The notes beneath the pieces are model-generated. The model worked only from the letters and a program-made list of their open reading frames with translations. It did no database searches and was not told the origin of the DNA. Of a DNA stretch of 27,717 bases, positions 7,902-15,600 are shown one piece after another (within the stretch, counting starts at the first letter, position 1; the number at the start of each line of letters is the position of its first letter). A program made the position numbers and the translations under genes. Source of the stretch: JAAZNO01 sp012798275 (GTDB lineage Bacteria; Chloroflexota; Anaerolineae; B4-G1; SLSP01); the NCBI GenBank assembly GCA_035347995.1, contig DAOPQD010000038.1:1-27717 (forward strand). The letters are read 5' to 3'.

Positions 7902-8855
7902 ATGAAAATTGGCATTGCAGGCAGTGGATTTGTAGGAGCGACGGCGGCGTATGCCCTCGTCATGCGCGGCGTCGCCACCGAAGTCGTGCTGGTAGACGTC
8001 AACCAGAAGCGCGCTCAGGCGGAAGCGGCGGACATTCTCCACGCAGTGCCCTTCGTGCATCCCGTCGAAGTCGTAGCCGGGGAATATGCCGATCTTGCGG
8101 GCAGCGGCGTTGTCATCATCACGGCGGGCGTCGCACAAAAGCCCGGCGAGACGCGATTGCAGCTCATGGAGCGCAACGCCGTCATCTTGCGACAGATCGT
8201 CCCGCAGGTGATAGAGCACGCGCCGCAAGCAATTCTCATCATCACCACCAACCCCGTGGATGTGATGACCCATCTCGCGACAAAAATCGCCGCCGACTAT
8301 GGCATTCCCAGCCACCGCATCATGGGATCGGGCACGACCCTCGACACAGCGCGCTTTCGAGCGCTGTTGGGCACCCGTCTAGGCGTGGATCCGCAACACG
8401 TCCACGGCTACGTCATCGGCGAACACGGCGATTCGGAGGTGCTCACCTGGTCCATCGTGGACATCGGCGGCCTGCCGCTAGACGATTTCGCACAGTTGCG
8501 CGGCATTCCGCTCGATGATCCAATCCGCGCCGCCATGGATGACGAGGTGCGCCATGCGGCTTACACCATCATTGAAGGCAAAGGAGCGACGTATTACGGC
8601 ATCGGCGCGGCGCTGACGCGCATCGTAGACGTCATCGCCCACGATCACCGCGCGATCCTCACCGTCTGCTCACTCATGCCCGAAGTCGCCGGGGTGCACG
8701 AGGTGACCCTCTCGTTGCCCCATCTGGTGGGCGGGTCGGGGGTGATGGAAGCCCTGCCGCTCAAACTCAATGCGCGGGAGACCTCGGCGCTGCACGCCAG
8801 CGCCCGGCTCATCCGCACCGCCATGGACGAATTGGAGCAATCCCATGAAAGATGA
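7902..8855 (+). CDS. ldh: L-lactate dehydrogenase
   Basis: A 317-aa NAD-dependent enzyme interconverting pyruvate and L-lactate in the cytoplasm. The Rossmann motif GIAGSGFVGATAAYAL is at residues 4-19 and the NAD-selecting Asp32 (VLVDVN) follows. The substrate loop reads GVAQKPGETR (76-85): Gln79 is the lactate-dehydrogenase residue where malate dehydrogenases have Arg. Arg85, Asn117, Asp148, Arg151 and the catalytic His175 (IGEHGDSE) are present. The ATG at 7902 has GAGGTG 6 nt upstream. Upstream lies an AT-rich stretch (7776-7830) with possible but weak promoter boxes (TTGCAG at 7770 and TAAAAT at 7792, 16 nt apart). It overlaps the following aldo/keto reductase by 11 nt, so the two are probably translationally coupled and co-expressed. 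Confidence 0.94.
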   Translation: MKIGIAGSGFVGATAAYALVMRGVATEVVLVDVNQKRAQAEAADILHAVPFVHPVEVVAGEYADLAGSGVVIITAGVAQKPGETRLQLMERNAVILRQIVPQVIEHAPQAILIITTNPVDVMTHLATKIAADYGIPSHRIMGSGTTLDTARFRALLGTRLGVDPQHVHGYVIGEHGDSEVLTWSIVDIGGLPLDDFAQLRGIPLDDPIRAAMDDEVRHAAYTIIEGKGATYYGIGAALTRIVDVIAHDHRAILTVCSLMPEVAGVHEVTLSLPHLVGGSGVMEALPLKLNARETSALHASARLIRTAMDELEQSHER

Positions 8856-9786
8856 ACTGGTTCAGTTAGGCAAGACCGGCATTCAAGTCCCGCCGCTGGG
8901 TATCGGCACCTGGCAATGGGGCGATCGCATGTTGTGGGACTACGGCAAGGGCGGCTATACCGACGCCGACCTCCGCGCGGCCTTCGACGCGGCGCTCGCT
9001 GCAGGGGTCGCCTTCTTTGACACGGCAGAAGCCTACGGAAATGGACGCTCTGAGACGCTGCTAGGACAATTTGTGCGCGAGAGCGGCCAAACCGTCACCG
9101 TCGCCACCAAATTCATGCCGTATCCGTGGCGATTGCACCGCTCGCGATTGCTCGCCGCCCTGCGACGCAGCCTCAAGCGGTTGGAATTGCCCCGCGTGGA
9201 TCTCTATCAGGTGCATTTCCCCTCCCCGCCGCTGCCAGTGGAGGAATGGGCAGAGGGCCTGGCGGAGGCCGTGGCAGCAGGCCTCACCCGCGCGGTGGGC
9301 GTCTCCAACTTCTCCATCGCCCAGATGGGACGCGCCTTCAACACCCTCGCCGCGCGCGGCGTGCCCCTCGCGTCCAACCAGATCGAATACAGCCTGCTGC
9401 ACCGCGAGCCGGAGCGCAACGGGCAGCTGCAGACCGCCCGCGACCTGGGGGTGACCGTCATCGCGTACAGCCCCCTCGCCAAGGGGATCCTCACCGGCAA
9501 GTACACGCCGGAAAATCCGCCGCCCGGAATGCGTCGCCACCTCTACAACCGGCAGCGACTGCAGCAAGTCCAGCCTCTCATCGCCTTGATGCGGGAAATC
9601 GGCGCGGCGCACGGCGACAAGTCGCCGGCGCAGGTCGCGCTCAACTGGACGATCTGCAAGGGGGCCATTCCCATCCCCGGGGCGAAAAATGCCCGGCAAT
9701 TGCAATCCAACCTCGGTGCGCTGGGATGGCAGTTGACCGACGAAGAAGTCGCCGCGTTAGATGAAGCCAGCGCCAGGGTGATGTAA
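8845..9786 (+). CDS. Aldo/keto reductase
   Basis: A 313-aa NADPH-dependent oxidoreductase with a TIM-barrel fold. The catalytic tetrad is visible: Asp in FFDTAEAYG, Tyr in the same motif (DTAEAYG), Lys in VATKF and His in YQVHFP. The C-terminal cofactor region includes PIPGAKNARQLQSNLGALGW, a usual NADPH-binding signature. The ATG at 8845 lies inside the end of ldh (stop 8855), giving an 11-nt overlap; a longer in-frame extension to 8770 only reads the ldh sequence in a shifted frame and is rejected. Substrates of this class are small aldehydes and ketones; coupling with lactate dehydrogenase suggests a role in fermentation or carbonyl redox balance, which is inference. A strong hairpin follows the stop codon directly. 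Confidence 0.92.
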   Translation: MKDELVQLGKTGIQVPPLGIGTWQWGDRMLWDYGKGGYTDADLRAAFDAALAAGVAFFDTAEAYGNGRSETLLGQFVRESGQTVTVATKFMPYPWRLHRSRLLAALRRSLKRLELPRVDLYQVHFPSPPLPVEEWAEGLAEAVAAGLTRAVGVSNFSIAQMGRAFNTLAARGVPLASNQIEYSLLHREPERNGQLQTARDLGVTVIAYSPLAKGILTGKYTPENPPPGMRRHLYNRQRLQQVQPLIALMREIGAAHGDKSPAQVALNWTICKGAIPIPGAKNARQLQSNLGALGWQLTDEEVAALDEASARVM

Positions 9787-9787
9787 G

Positions 9788-9813
9788 GGTCCCGCGACGG
9801 CTGTCGCGGGACC
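9788..9813 (+). terminator. Hairpin after the aldo/keto reductase, probable terminator
   Basis: A perfect 11-bp GC-rich stem, GGTCCCGCGAC (9788-9798) and GTCGCGGGACC (9803-9813), with a GGCT loop, begins 1 nt after the TAA of the aldo/keto reductase. No U-tract follows on either strand, so it is either a non-canonical terminator or an mRNA 3'-end-protecting hairpin. Confidence 0.5.
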
Positions 9814-10025
9814 TGGCCACCCCGCCGTAGAGCGTGCAAATGACGCCAGCGCGCCGAAAAAATCGGCGAAATCCGCGTCATCTGCGGATAAGAGCGTCCC
9901 TATCACTTCTGACCGCTAAAGCCTATTGTAAATCTAAGCTCCCTGCGCCTCTCTGGCGCTGCGGCTCGGCGTTAACTTCTCCGCCGGGGACACCTTTGCA
10001 TCTCTGAGGTGAATCCGAAATCGCC
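9814..10025. other. Convergent intergenic spacer with small hairpins and repeat-like phrases
   Basis: This gene-free spacer separates the ldh operon from the end of the lipid-synthase operon. It contains CGCCGA-AAAAA-TCGGCG (9852-9868), ATCCGC/GCGGAT (9871-9876 and 9884-9889) and a longer-loop inverted repeat CTGAGG (10004-10009) / CCTCAG (10024-10029) that overlaps the stop codon of the minus-strand phosphopantetheinyl transferase. None has a U-tract on the strand concerned. Phrases such as AATCCGCGTCATCTGCGGAT look like known dispersed intergenic words of many bacterial genomes. Confidence 0.5.
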
Positions 10026-10787
10026 TCAGGGTCCCCGCGCCAGTGAGGACACACACAGGCTGCCCCTGTAAGCCGTCCCCACGGCGAGATCGTGCAGGCT
10101 CCAGCGAGACGCTTCGGCAGGCGCCTGGCGATCCGCCAGCAGTTGCGGGGGCGCGTCGGGCGCGACGGTGACGTCAAAGGCGTCCGGCGGCAGGTGAAAC
10201 CCCCAGCCGCGTGCCTTCATGTACGCCTCTTTCCGCGTCCACACGGCGAAAAACGCCTCCAACTGCTGTGACGGGGGCAGCTCGCGGAAGGCAGCATATT
10301 CCAGGGGCGAAAAGGTGCGCGCCGCCAGCCGGTCGGGATGCGCCAGCGGGCGGACGCGCTCCACGTCAATGCCCACGGCGCCGCCAACGCTCACCGCGAT
10401 GAGCGCCAGGTCCTCCGTGTGGGCAACGTTGAACTGCAGCGCGTCCGGCGGCTCCAGGAGCAGCGGCTTGCCCCAGGCGTTCTGTCGAAACCGCAGGCGC
10501 GCGGGATCCAGCTCCAGATACGCGCCCAGGAGCTCCCGCAAGAGCCCCCGCGCCGCGATGAAACGTCGGCGGGGCGAGGGAAAGCGGTAACGCTCAGCGC
10601 GAGCCATCTCTTCCGGCGTGAGGTAGGCGCCGAGCCCGGCGAGGCGCGTCGCCGGCACGTCCAGCCCTGTCCGCCAGACATGGACGCCGTCCTCCGACAA
10701 GCGCCGCACGCCAAAAAGCGCCTCGTCAGGCCAGCGATGCCAGCGAACGTCGGTAAGAACGCGCCAGGTCCTGGGGATTGGTAACAT
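10026..10787 (-). CDS. 4'-phosphopantetheinyl transferase, Sfp type
   Basis: A 253-aa enzyme that moves the phosphopantetheine arm of coenzyme A onto the conserved Ser of acyl carrier proteins. Family motifs are present: a GKPLL motif (residues 106-110), Mg-binding GIDVERV (139-145) and WTRKEAYMKARGWGF (183-197). The FN-x-(S/A)-H motif is FNVAH here (119-123) instead of FNLSH. As the last gene of the lipid-synthase operon it takes the place of pfaE/hetI and would activate Ser331 of the operon's carrier protein. I chose the ATG at 10787, which overlaps the zinc-ribbon gene by 62 nt; a GTG at 10709 is an alternative start after that gene's stop codon, and a longer extension to 10874 is unlikely because it lacks family similarity. 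Confidence 0.9.
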   Translation of the reverse strand: MLPIPRTWRVLTDVRWHRWPDEALFGVRRLSEDGVHVWRTGLDVPATRLAGLGAYLTPEEMARAERYRFPSPRRRFIAARGLLRELLGAYLELDPARLRFRQNAWGKPLLLEPPDALQFNVAHTEDLALIAVSVGGAVGIDVERVRPLAHPDRLAARTFSPLEYAAFRELPPSQQLEAFFAVWTRKEAYMKARGWGFHLPPDAFDVTVAPDAPPQLLADRQAPAEASRWSLHDLAVGTAYRGSLCVSSLARGP

Positions 10788-10974
10788 AGAACTCCGTATA
10801 CCCGCAGTGCGTACAGATCCAGGCCTTGATGGGGAACGTGCGCCGTCCCCGCAGCTGCACGCCGGCCTCCTCATAAAGCTGGACCGCCAGCGTGTCCTGC
10901 TCCGTCGTCTCGGCGTTGGCCAAAATCTCCCGCGAGTGACATTGCGGACAAATCCCTTCTCTTATGGTGCTCAT
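10726..10974 (-). CDS. Small zinc-ribbon protein
   Basis: An 82-aa cytoplasmic protein with two CxxC knuckles, CPQC (residues 9-12) and CTHC (54-57), the second followed by GYTEFYV, the usual shape of a zinc ribbon of the kind found in small nucleic-acid or cofactor-binding proteins. The ATG at 10974 is preferred over an ATG six codons upstream because the protein then begins directly before the first knuckle. It sits 89 nt after the PfaD-like gene and overlaps the phosphopantetheinyl transferase by 62 nt, so it is translated from the same transcript. Its role in lipid synthesis, if any, is unknown; small zinc ribbons are sometimes carried passively in operons. Confidence 0.8.
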   Translation of the reverse strand: MSTIREGICPQCHSREILANAETTEQDTLAVQLYEEAGVQLRGRRTFPIKAWICTHCGYTEFYVTNPQDLARSYRRSLASLA

Positions 10975-11063
10975 CGCAAACCCCCTCTGCAAAATGCCCT
11001 ACGGGCTAATGTCGGACTTCGGACCTGGCCTCAGCTTAGAGAACCCCGGCCCAAAATCTAAAA

Positions 11064-12662
11064 TCAAAAAGCCGCCAAAGGCTCAAGCCGCGCCCAGCGC
11101 GGCGGCACACGCACACCTTGCAACCGCAGCGCCTGGATCCGATACAGCACCGCCGCCCCGTGCAGCAGCTCGCGGGCCATCGTGACGACATGACGGTTCT
11201 CCGGCGCCTCCAGGTACGAACCCCGCACCCAGTCATTGAAAGCGCCCATTGCCGGCCCGCACCAAATCTGATAGTCCATCCGCCGTTGCGGATCCCCCTG
11301 GATGCCCCAGCGCGTCGCCAGCCCCAGGTACCAGCGGAAGATGAGAGCCATCTTGCGCTTGGGATCCCCCTCGGCACGGCGGAGCTGTTCGGGGTCACGC
11401 GCGTTGAAAAACGCGATGCAGTCAGCCCATACGGCGTCCAGGCTGCGCTGAAAGACGTGCGTCTCCAACTGCTCTCGCTCTGCCGGCGGCAACGCTTCGA
11501 TGCTGTCGTAGGCCGTATAGAGCTCGTAGAGCTTCCGCGCCCGCATGGGAAAGAGCGTGCCGCGCTTGAGCACCTGCACCTGCGTGCCCATCTCGAACAT
11601 GTCGGCGGCAGGAGCCATCATCACATCGGTCGCGGCAGCCTGCGCCAGCAACTGCTTGACCTGCGGCGACGTCCCTGCTTCGACGCTGGCGTGATTGATG
11701 GAGCCGGTGACGACGTAGGCTGCTCCCATCATGAAGGCGCCCAGGGCCGCCGCCGGCGTGCTGATACCGCCGGCGGCCCCGATGCGCACCGGCGTCGCGT
11801 AGCCGTAAGTCGCCTGCAATTCGTCGCGCAACGCGATCATGGAGGGCAGCAGGCAGACCAGGGGACGGTTGTCGGTGTGACCGCCGGAATCGGCTTCCAC
11901 GGTAATGTCGTCCGCCATGGGGACGTGTTCCGCCAGCTCCGCTTGCTGGGCCGTGATCTGGTCTGCCGCCACCAGCTCCTGCAGCAGCTTCGCCGGCGCC
12001 GGCGCGAGGAACTGCCGCGCGACCTCCCGCCGGGAGAGCTTGGCGATGACGCGGTTGCGGATCCGAATCTCACCATCGGGGCCGCGTTCCAGCCCGGCGG
12101 CGCGGTAGCGCACCACGGCAGAGGTCAGCCGCAGATAAGCCGACGCTTCGACGGCGCGCACGCCGTGTTTCAAGTACAGCTCGACGGCGCCGCGCTCCAA
12201 CGTCGGCTCATTGGGACTGTGAAGCAGATTGAAGGCGTAGGGGCCGGCAGGCAACTCGGCCTGTATCCGCCGGATGGCCTCCTCCAACCGCTGCGGCGTC
12301 AGCCCACCGGCGCCAAAAGAGCCCAGAAACCCCTCCCGCCCCAAGGCGATGACCAGCGCCTCACTGGCGATGGCGTTGGCCATAGCGCCCGCCATATAGG
12401 CGTACTTCAGCCCGTAGGTCTCGCAAAACGCAGGGTCACCCAGACGTTGCGGCGGCAAGGGTTCGAGGGCCGCCAGCAAGGTCAGCCCCTCCTCGTCCGG
12501 CGCTGCCCGGCGGCCAGCGTGCGTCACACCGCTCCGCACCCCATCTTGCACCACGTAGCAGGGCTGCTCCAGATCGCGCAGGCGTCCGCGGATTTCCTCG
12601 TCATCGCAGGCGAGAGTCTCCTGCGGCCCTTGCCATCTGGCTGCCCCCAGCTCCTTCTCCAT
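11064..12662 (-). CDS. PfaD-type enoyl reductase (FMN, nitronate-monooxygenase fold)
   Basis: A 532-aa FMN-dependent trans-acting enoyl reductase of the PUFA-synthase PfaD family, which saturates the enoyl intermediate on the carrier protein. Visible features are a family N-terminal region (EQPCYVVQDG), GAGGLTPQRLEEAI (117-130), the substrate/FMN loop EADSGGHTDNRP (256-267), phosphate-binding GAAGGISTPAAALGAFMMGA (295-314), TGSINHASVEAGTS (319-332) and APAADMFEMGTQVQVLKRGT (350-369), all highly characteristic of PfaD rather than of ordinary 2-nitropropane dioxygenase. Length matches PfaD (about 540). The start ATG follows a GGAGGAG site. It lies 26 nt after the KS-AT-DH-DH gene, in the same operon and in the canonical position after PfaC. 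Confidence 0.95.
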   Translation of the reverse strand: MEKELGAARWQGPQETLACDDEEIRGRLRDLEQPCYVVQDGVRSGVTHAGRRAAPDEEGLTLLAALEPLPPQRLGDPAFCETYGLKYAYMAGAMANAIASEALVIALGREGFLGSFGAGGLTPQRLEEAIRRIQAELPAGPYAFNLLHSPNEPTLERGAVELYLKHGVRAVEASAYLRLTSAVVRYRAAGLERGPDGEIRIRNRVIAKLSRREVARQFLAPAPAKLLQELVAADQITAQQAELAEHVPMADDITVEADSGGHTDNRPLVCLLPSMIALRDELQATYGYATPVRIGAAGGISTPAAALGAFMMGAAYVVTGSINHASVEAGTSPQVKQLLAQAAATDVMMAPAADMFEMGTQVQVLKRGTLFPMRARKLYELYTAYDSIEALPPAEREQLETHVFQRSLDAVWADCIAFFNARDPEQLRRAEGDPKRKMALIFRWYLGLATRWGIQGDPQRRMDYQIWCGPAMGAFNDWVRGSYLEAPENRHVVTMARELLHGAAVLYRIQALRLQGVRVPPRWARLEPLAAF

Positions 12663-12688
12663 GAAGCTCCTCCTGATTTGTGCTCATT

Positions 12689-15600
12689 TCAAACCTTTTC
12701 ACGGATGCCAATCCCTACGCCGTGGACTTCGTAGATGCGCCGGTCGGCCTTCCAAAGACTGGCGTCGCTGACGAGGGTCACCTCGCCGGGGCGCTCCCGC
12801 ACCTCCCGCACGTGGGCCTCCAGCGCCAGCGCCCCGTCCCCTGGCTGAATCTGCCCCCGGTATTTCCAGCTCACCTGGTGCTCTGGAATCTGAGTGAAGA
12901 TGGGATTGTGCAGCCCGGCGCCCAACCCCTCGTGGATGGCATAAGCCTGCAACGCCTGCTGAATCGCTTGCACGCCCAGCGAACCGGGCATCACCGGATC
13001 CTGGTAGAAATGGTTTTTGAAGAACCAGGCCCGTGGATCAACAATCGCGTCAGCATAGACGTAGCCCCGACCGTGGTGACCGCCGTCGGCGACGATGCCT
13101 ACCCTCTCCAGCAAATCCAGCTGGCCCTCCGCCAGACGATAGTGCGGACGACCGGGCGGCGCGACGTAGTACCGCTGTCGCACCGCCGGGTCGCGGAGCT
13201 CGAGCCCCTCAGCAGTCGCCTCCGCGTGAGCCTCATACCATGGCAGCGTCGTCTGCCCGCTATCCAGGCCAGCCTGAGTCTGCAACGCCGCCGCCTCGAA
13301 ATAGCCAAAAGACGCCTCCCCCTCGTAGAAGGTCTTCTCCTCACAGGCCAGCGTGAAAGCGAAACGCTGCAGGATGACGCCGCCCAGCGTCGTCGAGGAG
13401 AGCAGGCGCACGCGGTTGGTGACGGTGCGGCCGTGCAGCTCAGGTTCCCCCAAGAGCCGCCCCACCCCGTCAAGGTTGCGGAAGTAGAAGTCGCTTTTCG
13501 GGCAACTCAGCGCCGATCCCAGATAAGCCGAGAGAAAGCCGCAGGGCTGCAGCGCGATCTCCATCAGCACGGCATAGGGCATGACCGGCGCGGCGTTCTG
13601 GCGATAGAACCAGGCGTCGGCGGGGACGTCATATTCCCCGACCAGGCTCGCGCCGGGCTGCAGCGCGCCCGGTTTCCCCGTCACCTCCACGATGCGGCTC
13701 ATCAGCAGCAGGTCGCCGTTGGGGATGCACGGCAGCCGGCGTCCCGCAAAGGCCGCGTAGGCAGAGCCGAAGCACCGCTCAGGGGAGCCGGCGGCGAAGG
13801 CCTGCAGCGCGGCCTCATCAAAGAGCGCCTGTCGTCCCGCACCGTCGGCGGGGGACTCGCGGCGCCAGGTCCCATTCAGCCATTGCCTGTAGGCGTCAAT
13901 CTGCCATCGGATGAGGGCACCGGTCTCTCGCAGCGCCGCCTGACGCGCCTGCAAGAAAGCGCTGTGGGCCTCGACGAGATGCTGACAGTGCCGGGTCGCG
14001 TCTTCATAGGCGTGATATACCAGGTCGAAACTCTCCAGCATGGCCGCCGGTTTGAACGGCGCTGTGAGCGGGGATGGGGATCCCGTGCGCTCCGCCTGAA
14101 CTGCCTCGAGGGCCCCTACCGGCACCGCCACAGGTAGCTCCTGGAACGCGAGCGCCGGCGCTTCCGGCACGTAGAGCTGCCCCAGCTCGATGGCGACGCC
14201 GTGACTGAGGAGCTGCGCCAGCACGCCGAAGACCTGGAGGGCGGTCGCCGCACCCTTCTTATCCATCGCCACGGCGGCGTGAGGCTGGCCCGCCAGGATC
14301 CTCTCGATCCAGCGAGTACAGGTGCGCTGCGGCCCCACCTCGACGAAAAGGCGCGCGCCGTCGGCGTAGACGCGGCGCACCAGGCGCGGGAAGTCAACGG
14401 CGTGACAGGTCATGTCGGCCAGGGCGCGGGCCAGAGCCGGGGACTCCAACGTCAGCGGCCCGTAGCCGGCGGCGGAGTAGAAGACGACGGGAGGCCGTTG
14501 CCTCACCGCATGGGTGTAGAGCTCCACGAGGGCCGGCTGCTCAAGGCGCATGGCCGCGGCGTGGATCACGGCGTCATAGGGCACCGGCAGCGCGTGGCAG
14601 CCCAGCGCCTGGATGACGCGCTGGCATCCCGCAGGATCGCCGCCAATGAGGCACTCATCCGGCGTGTTGATCATGGTCAGCTCGACGCGGGGCTCCTGCG
14701 CGGCTTGCGTCCTCACGGCGTCTACCGGCGCTTTGAGCAGGTAGGTGCGCCAGAAAGCGTCGTCTCCCACGGTGGGCGCGATCCCCCACGCCCCCCGTAT
14801 CGCCTCCTTGGGGCCGGCGAGGCGCGTTCTGAACAGGGACGAATGGCGCCAGGCCCGGCTGCTGGTCTCGGCATCCTGCCAGACGCCGTTGGCCCAGAGC
14901 ATACTCGCCTCGCCCAGGCTGTAGCCCAGCGCGGCGGCGGGGCGCACGCCAAAATCATCCCGCAGGATGGAGGTGAAGAGCATGGCGAAGATCGTGCCCG
15001 CCTCAATGAGGGTCACCGGCTGCGCCAACAGCGCCTCCTCGGCGGCGCGCTGCTCCACCCTGGAAAGGGGAACGAGGCTGCGGGGATAGAGGAACTGCTC
15101 GCCCATCACGTTGCCAAGATCGGACACCGCCTTCTCAAAGCGCTCGTGCAGCTGCGGGAAGAGGCGGAAGAGGTCGCGGCCCAGGTTCGGGTAAGCGTTG
15201 AAGGCGCCCGGATAGACGAAGGCCACGGCGCCTTCCCCGGCCAACGGACGCGGCGTGAAGTAGCTGCCGCCCGGCGTCTGCCATGGCTGCTGCGTCTCGA
15301 AGGCCCGCGCTACGCCCTCGAAGGCGAAGGCGACGTCGCGAAGCAGCGCGTCCCGATCTTCGCCGACCAGGCAGAGTGTGTAGCGGGCGGCCCGCGCCTC
15401 GCGGTAGGTCTCGTAACAGCGGCGCGCCACCGTGTGCAGTTCGGCTTCCGTTCGCGCGTCGGTGAGCGCCTCCCGCACCCCGGCTAAACGGGCCAACAAC
15501 GCAGCCTGGCTTTCAGCGACCAGGGGCAACAGGCAGGCCGCGTGCTGCAAATCGCAGCTGTCGCGGCGCGGCGAGGGCGTGTCGGTGAGGATGACGGCGC

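Noticed and set aside
7902..8855. Malate dehydrogenase
   Set aside because: Gln79 in the substrate loop (AQKPGETR) is the lactate-dehydrogenase residue; malate dehydrogenase would have Arg.
11118..12734. 538-aa frame on the plus strand opposite the enoyl reductase gene
   Set aside because: Antisense shadow of a high-GC gene: Arg/Gln/His-rich, no domain recognisable, while the minus strand encodes a clear PfaD protein.
14201..15487. 428-aa plus-strand frame within the AT-DH-DH gene
   Set aside because: Shadow frame of the 1251-aa gene; no start context or motifs.
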